Below, piece by piece: positions 9,201-16,388 of a DNA stretch of 64,000 nt. The notes beneath the pieces were generated by a model. It had not been told where the DNA came from. It made no database searches and saw only the letters and a list, made by a program, of their open reading frames with translations. Position 1 is the first letter of the stretch, and the number at the start of each line of letters is the position of its first letter. Source of the stretch: Kibdelosporangium sp. MJ126-NF4 (lineage in GTDB: Bacteria > Actinomycetota > Actinomycetes > Mycobacteriales > Pseudonocardiaceae); the NCBI RefSeq assembly GCF_000826545.1, contig NZ_CDME01000011.1, forward strand, positions 894,001-958,000, in the 5' to 3' direction. Position numbers and translations under genes: made by a program.

Positions 9201-12200
9201 CGACGCGCCGTCGTTGCGGACGCCGTACGCGAACCGGACTGTCGGCCCCTGGCCGGAAGCCTGGGAACGCCCGGGTGCCCACACCTTGGTCACCCGGCCG
9301 AGCGCGTCGTAGGCCGAGTCCGTCCGGCTGAGATTCGGGTCCTCAACGGACAGCGGCAAGCCGTAGGCGGGGTCGACCTTCGTGGTCGCCACGTGACCGA
9401 CCGCGTTGGTGTCCTTGGTGGACGTGACCAGGCCGTTGGTCTGGGTGTAGGCCTTGGTGGACTTGCGGTCCATCGCGTCGAAGGTTTCCACCTCACGGCC
9501 GAAGTCGTCGTACGAAGCCCGTTTCGTGGTGATGTGCTGGGGCGTGCCGTCGTGTGCCGACAGCTCCTCCACCTTGGTCACGTTGCCTTTGTTCGCCATC
9601 CCGATGGACAGGCCGTCGTAGTACGTCCGCACATCGGAGATGGCGTCACGCGGGTACGTCGGTGTGCCACCGCAGGCCGCCCCGACCTTGATGACACGGC
9701 TCGGCAGGGACAGCACCCAGTCGCCGACGTTGGTCACGTACGTCGTCGTCGCGCACTGGTCGTCGTTCGGGTCCGCCATGTCACCGAGGTCGTTGACAGT
9801 CAGCGGCTGCCCGATGCCGTCGAACGTGGTGTGCGTCTCGACGCGCCGGAACCCGCCGCCTTCCAGCGCCGACCGGTCGAACGTGTCACCGGTCCTGACG
9901 ATGTGCGCCTTCAGGTTCGCGTACGCCCCGGTCTGTCTGCTCCACGGCTTGCTGACCGTGCCCGCGACTTCAGCGCCGTTGACACCGTTGTACGAGATCT
10001 GCTCATGCAGGAAACCGTTCAGCTGTGGGTCGTCGTCGACTCCCCCGACCTTGAACTGCTTGGTGCCTTCGGGTTTCCGCTTGTCGCCGTTCATGCCGCG
10101 GAAGTACTGGTAGGCCAGCACGGTCTCGGTCCGGTCACCGGAGTTGGCCGGATCGCCCTTGCGGACCTTGACCTTCTCGTAGCCGCGCCAGTCGTTCCAC
10201 GTCCGGTACTTCACGTCGACCAGCGGGTCGTCGCGGTACGCCCACGCGGCGCCGCCTTCGTAGTCGTAGCTGGTGAACTGGGTCGGCCCGCCGCCGACAC
10301 GGTCGACCAGAGCGACCGAGGAGACGACTCGTTTGTGGAACCAGTCGTTGATCGGCTCGACCTTGTCCGGCGCCCACCGCACAGGGAAACACCGCTGCCC
10401 GTTCGTGTCCTCGGCGGGGAACGCACCGGCGGCGCAGTTGAGCTCCTTGTAGTTCACCACGACCTGGCCACCGGACTCGGTGTCGATGTGGTGGATCCGG
10501 TTCTTGTTGCCCGGCGGCATGCCGTCCTCGCGGGCATCGACCCGGTTGCCCTTGTGCTCGGGATCCTCTGTGAACGTCACCGCGGGCAGCGACACGTCGT
10601 CGCCGATCAGACCGGTGTGCCCGATTCCCTTGAGCCACAAGGCCGGGCTGGTGTTGTCGCCGGGTTTGGGGAAGCTCTGGTCCAACGTCCAGCGCTCCAC
10701 CGGCTCGTACCCGGCCGCGCTCTTGATGGTCGTGGTCACGGCGGTCAGCCGTTTGGTGGTCCAGAACGTCGGTGCCCACAGCTGTCCACAGGTCGCGCCG
10801 GAGCAGTCGCGGTCCCACGGCACGTCCGGCCATTCGTTCGGGGTCTTGGACGCGCAGTTGGAGCTGGGCAGGCACCGGTCGGACAGGGTGAACTCGACCT
10901 TCGCGGGCGCGTCCCCGGCCACGCCGTGCACCGTGCCGTACTCGATCCGCAGCAGGTTGCCGCCACGGGTGTAGGTGTCCGTGGTCTTGCCGAGGTTGCG
11001 GCCGTACTTGTTGGTCTCCGGCGCGTACGTGTAGACCATCGTGTTGCCGTGCCGGTCCTTGACGTAGTCCAGGTTCCAGCGGTACGCCTGCTTGCAGAAC
11101 GAGGCGTCGTAGGTGGACTGGTGGCACGGTTCCTTGTCGTTGTTGCCCGCGACTGGAACCGTCCACACCGAGTTGCTGTCCGCCCGGCCAGGGATCTTGT
11201 TCAGGCCGAAGGTGTACTGGGTGCCGTCGGTGGTCGTCAGCCGCCAGTACTCGCGGTTGTCGTCGCCGTTGTCGGTGCCGTCACTGCCCCAGAACTGCTC
11301 GATCCGGCTGCCGTCGTCGTTCTTCAACCGCCAGAACCGGGTTCCCTCTTGCTTGACCAGCTGGCCGCTGTGGCCTTCGAGGGTGAGCGTGGCGTTCTCG
11401 GTCGCCCAGCACATGTCGCCGGTCTTGGTCGTGCCCTGGTTGCCCGGGTCGTCCGCGCATCCCTTGTAGCTGCGCTCGATGAAGCCGGACGACGACAGCT
11501 CCCAGCCTTCGCCGAGCGCCGAGGTCTGGTTGTTGGTCGTGGCCACGCGGCCGTCTACCGAACCGGAGTCGTAGGACGCCTTCAGCGTGGGCGCGAGACC
11601 ACCGGGCACCGGCGGCACCCGCATCGGGTAGTTCCAGCTGAACGAGCCGTTCTGCTGGCTCACCTTCCAGTCCGAGCTCGGCGCGACCGACGTCGCCTTG
11701 TAGTCACCGGTCGGGCCTTCGGGGTCGGCCGCCACCGCGTAGGTCGCGCCTTGAGCCGCTGCGGGGATCTCGGCGGACAGCACACCGGTCTTGTGGTTGT
11801 TGTGCACCTTGCCCGTCGCCGGGGCGCCGTTGAGCGGGACGAACCGCAGTCGGGACGCCCAGTCACCGCCGTACGCGTACCGGAAACCGTTGTAGTTCAC
11901 CGAAAGCGACAACGGCGCCACTGTGTCGGCTTTGGCAGTGTCGGTCCTGGCGAGCCGGACCAGCAGACCGGCGACACCGGCTTTGGCGGACTCGTCCTGG
12001 CCGAGCACCTCCACACGCACCGTGCCCTCAGCGCCGCTCACCTGGACGGGCAACGAACCCGCCTGGGTCGCCCTACCCAGTGCGACCTCCGCCGATCCCG
12101 CTGACGGCCACGTCACCTGCGGCGCGGCTTTCAGCTCGTCGGCTGTGCTCGCCGTGAGCGGTTTGACCGGCACCGTGCCGCCCGGCACCGATGTCACCTG

Positions 12201-12314
12201 TTGCGCCTTCTTGGGTTGCACCGCTGGGGCCGCGAACGCCGACGGTGTGCTCACCACCAACGTCGCCGCCAACGCGACGGTGACGGCCGTCGCACCGGAT
12301 CTCTTCCGGATCAT
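6285..12314 (-). CDS. Secreted RHS/YD-repeat protein (polymorphic-toxin-like)
   Basis: The product is 2009 aa. A Sec signal (RSGATAVTVALAATLVVSTPSAFA) is followed by a SpvB/TcdB-like N-terminal region (SFSWNYPMRVPPVPGGLAPTL). A long array of YD repeats occupies roughly residues 900-1650 (TYDTVKKGQLSS, NDYDAAGRKLSAVDPD). Then comes a canonical RHS core: DHQGTGTLTVDAGT, RRFDPFGVDRG, GLTRLGVRDYDPALGKFLSV and YVYSRGNPATFSDPGG. The last 254 residues differ: a basic helical stretch, then a Gly-rich beta region. Start ATG 12314 overlaps the upstream stop (ATGA), so it is coupled to the LamG gene. RHS shells usually encase a C-terminal effector. I do not recognise this one and see no immunity gene nearby. 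Confidence 0.9.
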   Translation of the reverse strand: MIRKRSGATAVTVALAATLVVSTPSAFAAPAVQPKKAQQVTSVPGGTVPVKPLTASTADELKAAPQVTWPSAGSAEVALGRATQAGSLPVQVSGAEGTVRVEVLGQDESAKAGVAGLLVRLARTDTAKADTVAPLSLSVNYNGFRYAYGGDWASRLRFVPLNGAPATGKVHNNHKTGVLSAEIPAAAQGATYAVAADPEGPTGDYKATSVAPSSDWKVSQQNGSFSWNYPMRVPPVPGGLAPTLKASYDSGSVDGRVATTNNQTSALGEGWELSSSGFIERSYKGCADDPGNQGTTKTGDMCWATENATLTLEGHSGQLVKQEGTRFWRLKNDDGSRIEQFWGSDGTDNGDDNREYWRLTTTDGTQYTFGLNKIPGRADSNSVWTVPVAGNNDKEPCHQSTYDASFCKQAYRWNLDYVKDRHGNTMVYTYAPETNKYGRNLGKTTDTYTRGGNLLRIEYGTVHGVAGDAPAKVEFTLSDRCLPSSNCASKTPNEWPDVPWDRDCSGATCGQLWAPTFWTTKRLTAVTTTIKSAAGYEPVERWTLDQSFPKPGDNTSPALWLKGIGHTGLIGDDVSLPAVTFTEDPEHKGNRVDAREDGMPPGNKNRIHHIDTESGGQVVVNYKELNCAAGAFPAEDTNGQRCFPVRWAPDKVEPINDWFHKRVVSSVALVDRVGGGPTQFTSYDYEGGAAWAYRDDPLVDVKYRTWNDWRGYEKVKVRKGDPANSGDRTETVLAYQYFRGMNGDKRKPEGTKQFKVGGVDDDPQLNGFLHEQISYNGVNGAEVAGTVSKPWSRQTGAYANLKAHIVRTGDTFDRSALEGGGFRRVETHTTFDGIGQPLTVNDLGDMADPNDDQCATTTYVTNVGDWVLSLPSRVIKVGAACGGTPTYPRDAISDVRTYYDGLSIGMANKGNVTKVEELSAHDGTPQHITTKRASYDDFGREVETFDAMDRKSTKAYTQTNGLVTSTKDTNAVGHVATTKVDPAYGLPLSVEDPNLSRTDSAYDALGRVTKVWAPGRSQASGQGPTVRFAYGVRNDGASWTSTEKLMPNSNYVTSYQLYDGFMRERQTQAPSPQGGRVLTDKLYNTRGLVGATNAKYYNDIAPGTTLFAPQDNQIPNQTVTVYDGAERKTKETYEKLNEPQWATTTAYSGDHVTVTPPAGGIPTATYTNARGLTTEVRQFADGGVTATKRVYTKAGELAKITDAVGNVWTNDYDAAGRKLSAVDPDKGATALTYNKADEVVTTKDARGQLTWRKYDDLGRQTELRKDSETGDLLASWTYDTVKKGQLSSTTRYVGGNAYVNATTSYDAANRPLDVSVTIPDSEGDLKGTYNTRTTYLADGSVASVQLPALGPAMPSETVVYTYTPLGLPKTVKAGGSPVVTATTYTALGEVTQVQQGADGKRAWTTMYYQEGTRRLADSLVERETATDVQTDQATYAYDPAGNVKKIETRTAGAALDRQCMTYDGMRRLTEAWTSTSDCAAPGTAIGGPAPYWNTYRPDVVGRRTSQTQHGINGAADTTTTITYPAVGQPQPHAPDSITVSGPSSRSTAAAGDFDYDKTGNTVGKPGTAGAQQYTWDTEGQLSSVTSGGIRTDYVNTPDNTRLLARQTGSATLYLTSGELKLDKATRKLTGTRYYLHGNSVVAARTGGVLSYVSGDHQGTGTLTVDAGTLAFTKRRFDPFGVDRGPVPANWPVSKGFVGGTADQATGLTRLGVRDYDPALGKFLSVDPLLNDESPQSLDAYVYSRGNPATFSDPGGEMDWEEQKSMQALKLDSQGRHDDANRVRRQIDQRRNAPVTNGGREESIPVGKRATTNWQRKQAQYRQQVYEARQRRIRDNAINSEARKVAAKIFNGKHLEVDPTLLLDGKVGSFSVCGSASVGGGMGAVGAELCLNMDTTGIAISGTLNGGAEIGAGIGSDWVYRLNSESADQVGAGFTWSWDAGVEIKVEGGGGAKYTREYNIVDDKWADSASVQTGIGFKGKIAGFYLNYGQNSGYLVRWDDVLKADPLGLN

Positions 12315-15300
12315 CTGCGTTTGCCCTCCAGGTTCGGCATGACGTAGCCGAGGCTGCGGTCGCGAACGCCGCCCTCACAGCCAGGGTCCACCGACTCGAA
12401 CACCTCGTTGCTGCCAATCGCCTTGCACCGCAACAGCTCCACCGTGGCCGCGTCGGTCGGCGCGTCCCATGCCACGCCGATCCACTCGACGACCTGCTTG
12501 CCCTCGCAGTCGCCCTGCGCGGACAGGAAGTAGTCCTTGCCCGAACGGCACGACATCAGCCCGTGCGTCCCGGACGGCGCGAGCTTGTCCGCCACGATGC
12601 CCAGCGAGGACTCCGGTCCGTAGCTGCCGGACACGGTGTGTGCCGTGGAACGCAGGTCCCCTGTGTCGGCGTCGCGGTACCGGGTCAGGTACTTCCGGTT
12701 CACCGAGTAGCCGAGCAGCGACTGCACCTGCTGGCCTTCGCAGTCCGCGTGCTGTGACACGAACAGCTCGTTGGATCCCTTGATCGCACAGCGGTACATC
12801 GAGAACACCGGCGTGTCGGCTGGGATCTCGGTGTAGACGCGGCCGAGTTCGCCGAGCACGGGCTTGCCCTCGCAGGCCGGATCGGTCGAGGTGAACTCGT
12901 CCGAACCGGACACGCAGGAGTACAGCATCCTGGTGTTCGGGGCGTCGGCGGGCGCGGGGAAGCCGAGCGGCGCCTCGAAGTGGTAGCCGCGCGGCATGAC
13001 GCCGTTGCTGGTCGTGTGTTCCCAGTTGTGCGTGACCCAGCGGCTGAACTGTCCCTTGTAGAGCGTCGGCGCCGGTGGCCTGGGGTCGCGGGCGTCGTCG
13101 GCGATCTGGTCCTCGGTGCGCACGCCGGTGAAGACGCGGACCTGGTCGACCTCGCCGCCCCAGAACCGGCCCGGTGCGCCGTTCAGTTTGCCCCGGCCGA
13201 TCACCAGGTTGCCGGGCAGTTCGGGGAGCACAGTCCCGGCCGGGATCGGGGTGGTGGCGACCGGGACGCTGTTGACGTACAGCCGGACCTCCCGCGCGGC
13301 CTGGTCGTGGACGCCGGTCAGCTGCACCCATTCGCCGACCTGGGCCAGTCCCGGCGAGTTCGCCGCGATGTACGCGGGCTGGTCGGCGTCCTGCGGCGAC
13401 ACCCCGAACGACCAGGCCTTGGTGTCCGGGCGGTAGCGCAAAGCCCACCCCGATCCCCTGGTGGCGTCCTGGCTGACGGCCGTCTGCCAGGAACCGTTGG
13501 CGTCCAGGAGCCGAACGTGCGCGGCGACGGTGAAGCTGCTGTCGGTACGCACCGCGTGCACGCCGGTCTCGACCTGACCGGTCTGGCCGTCCAGGTGCAC
13601 CGCGCCGCCACCGGCCACGGAGATGTCAGACCAGGACGCGCCACCGGTCAGCCTGCCCTGCCGCTTGTTCCCGGACACGTCCGCGGCAGCGGTGCCGGAC
13701 TTCTCGTCCAGCTGCCAGAATCCTTCGTCCACAGTGGGCACACCGGCCAGGTCGTGCAGCTCCTGCTCGGACAGCATCCGGTCGTAGATCCGCACGTCGT
13801 CGACGGCGCCGCGGAAGAAGTCGACCTTGTTGCGGGCGGCCAGCGCCCGGCCGATCTGGACCGGGCCGGTGGCGTTCCACGGCGTCGGGTTCTGCGCGGT
13901 CTGCTGCTGTTTGACGCCGTCGACGTACAACGACATCGTGGTGGTGGACTTGTCGAACACGCCTGCCAGGTGTGTCCACCGGCCGACCACAGCCGGTACG
14001 TCCGAGGCGATCGACGGGCGGGCGCCATCCTGGTCAGCCAGCGGCATCATGAACCGCCACTTGTTGTCCTTCGGGCTCAGCTGCAGGAAGAACGCGCTCA
14101 TCACGCTTCCCTCCTGGCTCACCGCGGTACGCCAGTAGGTGGTGTCCAACGCGTCTGTGCGCACCCACGCGGCCACGGTGAACGTGTTGTCCGTGCGCAC
14201 GGCCGGTCCGTTCGTGCTCAGCCAGCCGTTGCCGTCGAGTTGGAGCGCGTCGCCGTGCCGTCCGACCGTCCATCTCCCGACCTGGGTTCCCGCCTTGGCC
14301 GGGGTCAGCGTGGCGTCGTTGCCCTTGGCTGTGCCGTCGGGTGCGGTGGTCGCCATCGGGAAGTTGTCCATCCGCCACTGGCTCGCAGGTGGTGTGCCCG
14401 CTCCGGCACGGAAGTGGTAGCGGCGCAGGTCACTGGGGTTCCCGGCGCGGTCGATGGCGCGGGCGTAGAAGTCTGTCCACCTGTCGTCCGGTGGGGTGAT
14501 CAGCACCTCCGCCGTGCCGTCCGCGTTGGCGTTGACCCGCCGTTTGGGATGGTCGTGCAGGTCGTACTCGTAGGCGACGACATCGCCGCCAGTGGAGCGC
14601 AGCTGGAACTTCCCGGTCTGCCCGACGCCACCGCCGACGCCGTTCTCCGGGTAGTCCGAAGAGGACACTGTGGGTTGGACCGGTCTGCTGGTGTCGATGG
14701 TCGCGTCACACCAGTTCGACCACGGACTCCAGTCGGTGCCGTCGAAGGTCTGCGCACGCCAGGACATCGTCTCGCCGTTCTTGAACGTGTCCGTGGCGAG
14801 TGTGATGCCGAAGTCGGTGTTCTGGGTCTGCGGCAGGGTGGTCGTCTCGCCGCGCTTGGCGCCGTTCTTGAGGTACCACTCGAACTTCACCTGGACGCTG
14901 CCGCCGTCCGGGTCGCTCGGGCGGGCCCGGAGCGCCGGGCCGGTCTTGGCGGTGTACGCCTGCGACGGGACGACAGTGCAGTCCTTGCCGTCCGTGGTCT
15001 TGTACAGCGGCGCGCCGGGAATGCTGTTGTACCGCACGACCAGCGACGGGTTCGGGTCGAACTTCTTCCACGCGTACGTGTCGCCTTCGTCGACGGCCTT
15101 GAGCATCAGCGTGGTGGTCGGCGTGCGGGTGTTCACCGAGTTGCCCACGGCGCCGATCACGTTGAAGCCGAGCCACTTCGCCGGGCAGTTCGGGCCCCAG
15201 CCGTTGGCGGTGTTCACCCTACCCAGCTGCTGGCCGATCCACGGCTGCGCGTTCCACGTCGTGCCGGGCGTGATCGCACCGGTCTCGTGCAGCCCGACCT

Positions 15301-16300
15301 CACGGGCCGAGCAGCTGGGCGCGTACGTCTCCAGCGCGTTGAACTCGGCCGACAGGATGTGCTTGCCGAACAGTCCGGACACGTCGAACTGGAAGTAGCT
15401 GCGGGCCTGCACGACCGGGTCTTCCCACTGGCTGTAGCCGACCTTGGCCACGCCGTCGCCATCACCCCACCAGTACGACTGGCCGCGGTAGCGGTCGGGG
15501 ATGCCGTAGACCAGCGCCCACGCGGACTTGCCGACGCCCCAGTCCGGGTCGATCTCGACCGGGTACTGGGTGTCCGGGCCGGTCAGCAGAGCCTGGTCGG
15601 GCACCAGCGAGAGCTCGTCCGTGCCCACCCCCATCGGCACCGGAGTGATCTTGCGGGTGGCGTCCCACATCACGGCCTTGCCGGTCCGGAACACCTGGTT
15701 GCCCACGCCGTCCACGGCCGCCGCGGTGCCGTCCTGCTGCGGCTGGACCGTCACGCCCTTGGTGCGCATCCCGAACGAGAGCTTGCGCAGTTCCGGGTTG
15801 AGCGCCGCGGCGCGGTCCTTGACGACGAGGACTTTCGCGTAGCCGGTCCGCAGCGCGCGGAGCTTGAGGTCCACACCGGGCAGGACCTCGCGGTAGATCG
15901 CGGTGTCCCCGGCGAGTTCGGGCTGGGGCAGCCGGTGTGGCCAGGTCAGCTCGACCTGGTTGGTCCCTTCGGCCACACGGACGAGCGGACCGTCGCCGCC
16001 CGCCGAGAATGCCTGTTCGACCGCACCGACGGTCGTCTCGACGGTACCGTTACCGGTGAACCTCAACGCGGTGTCGATCGGGGCCCACGAGCCGTTCTTG
16101 CGGCCGCGCACGGGCGCCGGACGCGTCTCCATGGTGAAGGTGCCGTCCGGCTCGGCGAACACCTGCGTTGTCGGCGTGGTCAGCTCGGTGACCTCCGCCC
16201 GCTGCCTGGCGGGTGACGGTTGCTCAGCGTGCGCGGGTGACAACCCGCTGAACAGGACTAACAGGGCGCACGCGAGCGCCCCGGATCTCTTTCCGGCCAT
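12311..16300 (-). CDS. Secreted LamG/jellyroll protein with C-terminal Cys repeats
   Basis: The product is about 1329 aa from ATG 16300; an in-frame ATG at 16312 is also possible. The signal peptide is SGALACALLVLFSGLSPAHA. The N-terminal third resembles proteins annotated DNRLRE/LamG (REVLPGVDLKLRALRTGYAK). Two concanavalin/LamG domains follow (DNTFTVAAWVRTDALD and DSSFTVAAHVRLLDANG, each with a DDVRIYDR- or DQVRVFTG-type end). The last 215 or so residues hold four copies of a C-x(2-4)-G-[SK]-[DN]-[EY]-x-F-x-S-x(4)-C-E-G motif. It is the first gene of a two-gene operon with the RHS protein and is probably its exported partner or an adhesin. The function is inferred. Confidence 0.85.
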   Translation of the reverse strand: MAGKRSGALACALLVLFSGLSPAHAEQPSPARQRAEVTELTTPTTQVFAEPDGTFTMETRPAPVRGRKNGSWAPIDTALRFTGNGTVETTVGAVEQAFSAGGDGPLVRVAEGTNQVELTWPHRLPQPELAGDTAIYREVLPGVDLKLRALRTGYAKVLVVKDRAAALNPELRKLSFGMRTKGVTVQPQQDGTAAAVDGVGNQVFRTGKAVMWDATRKITPVPMGVGTDELSLVPDQALLTGPDTQYPVEIDPDWGVGKSAWALVYGIPDRYRGQSYWWGDGDGVAKVGYSQWEDPVVQARSYFQFDVSGLFGKHILSAEFNALETYAPSCSAREVGLHETGAITPGTTWNAQPWIGQQLGRVNTANGWGPNCPAKWLGFNVIGAVGNSVNTRTPTTTLMLKAVDEGDTYAWKKFDPNPSLVVRYNSIPGAPLYKTTDGKDCTVVPSQAYTAKTGPALRARPSDPDGGSVQVKFEWYLKNGAKRGETTTLPQTQNTDFGITLATDTFKNGETMSWRAQTFDGTDWSPWSNWCDATIDTSRPVQPTVSSSDYPENGVGGGVGQTGKFQLRSTGGDVVAYEYDLHDHPKRRVNANADGTAEVLITPPDDRWTDFYARAIDRAGNPSDLRRYHFRAGAGTPPASQWRMDNFPMATTAPDGTAKGNDATLTPAKAGTQVGRWTVGRHGDALQLDGNGWLSTNGPAVRTDNTFTVAAWVRTDALDTTYWRTAVSQEGSVMSAFFLQLSPKDNKWRFMMPLADQDGARPSIASDVPAVVGRWTHLAGVFDKSTTTMSLYVDGVKQQQTAQNPTPWNATGPVQIGRALAARNKVDFFRGAVDDVRIYDRMLSEQELHDLAGVPTVDEGFWQLDEKSGTAAADVSGNKRQGRLTGGASWSDISVAGGGAVHLDGQTGQVETGVHAVRTDSSFTVAAHVRLLDANGSWQTAVSQDATRGSGWALRYRPDTKAWSFGVSPQDADQPAYIAANSPGLAQVGEWVQLTGVHDQAAREVRLYVNSVPVATTPIPAGTVLPELPGNLVIGRGKLNGAPGRFWGGEVDQVRVFTGVRTEDQIADDARDPRPPAPTLYKGQFSRWVTHNWEHTTSNGVMPRGYHFEAPLGFPAPADAPNTRMLYSCVSGSDEFTSTDPACEGKPVLGELGRVYTEIPADTPVFSMYRCAIKGSNELFVSQHADCEGQQVQSLLGYSVNRKYLTRYRDADTGDLRSTAHTVSGSYGPESSLGIVADKLAPSGTHGLMSCRSGKDYFLSAQGDCEGKQVVEWIGVAWDAPTDAATVELLRCKAIGSNEVFESVDPGCEGGVRDRSLGYVMPNLEGKRR

Positions 16301-16312
16301 AACCGGAACCAT

Positions 16313-16373
16313 CAGGTGTCGATATTGAGAGAATATTGAACCTCGCTGGTCCCGGTGTTTCGATAGCCGGGCG
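16313..16373. promoter_or_regulatory. Divergent promoter/operator between RHS operon and SARP regulator
   Basis: This is the only spacer between the two divergent units and is unusually AT-rich for the window. It contains the inverted repeat ATATT-gagag-AATAT (16322-16336), and TATTCT on the minus strand could be a -10 for the LamG-RHS operon. Regulation by the adjacent SARP protein is inferred from position. Confidence 0.5.
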
Positions 16374-16388
16374 ATGACTGGGAGCACG

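Noticed and set aside
8862..12104. 1080-aa plus-strand ORF
   Set aside because: Antisense shadow of the RHS gene; Arg/Val/Gly-biased with no domain, caused by high GC.
12980..16216. 1078-aa plus-strand ORF
   Set aside because: Antisense shadow of the LamG gene with no recognisable motif.
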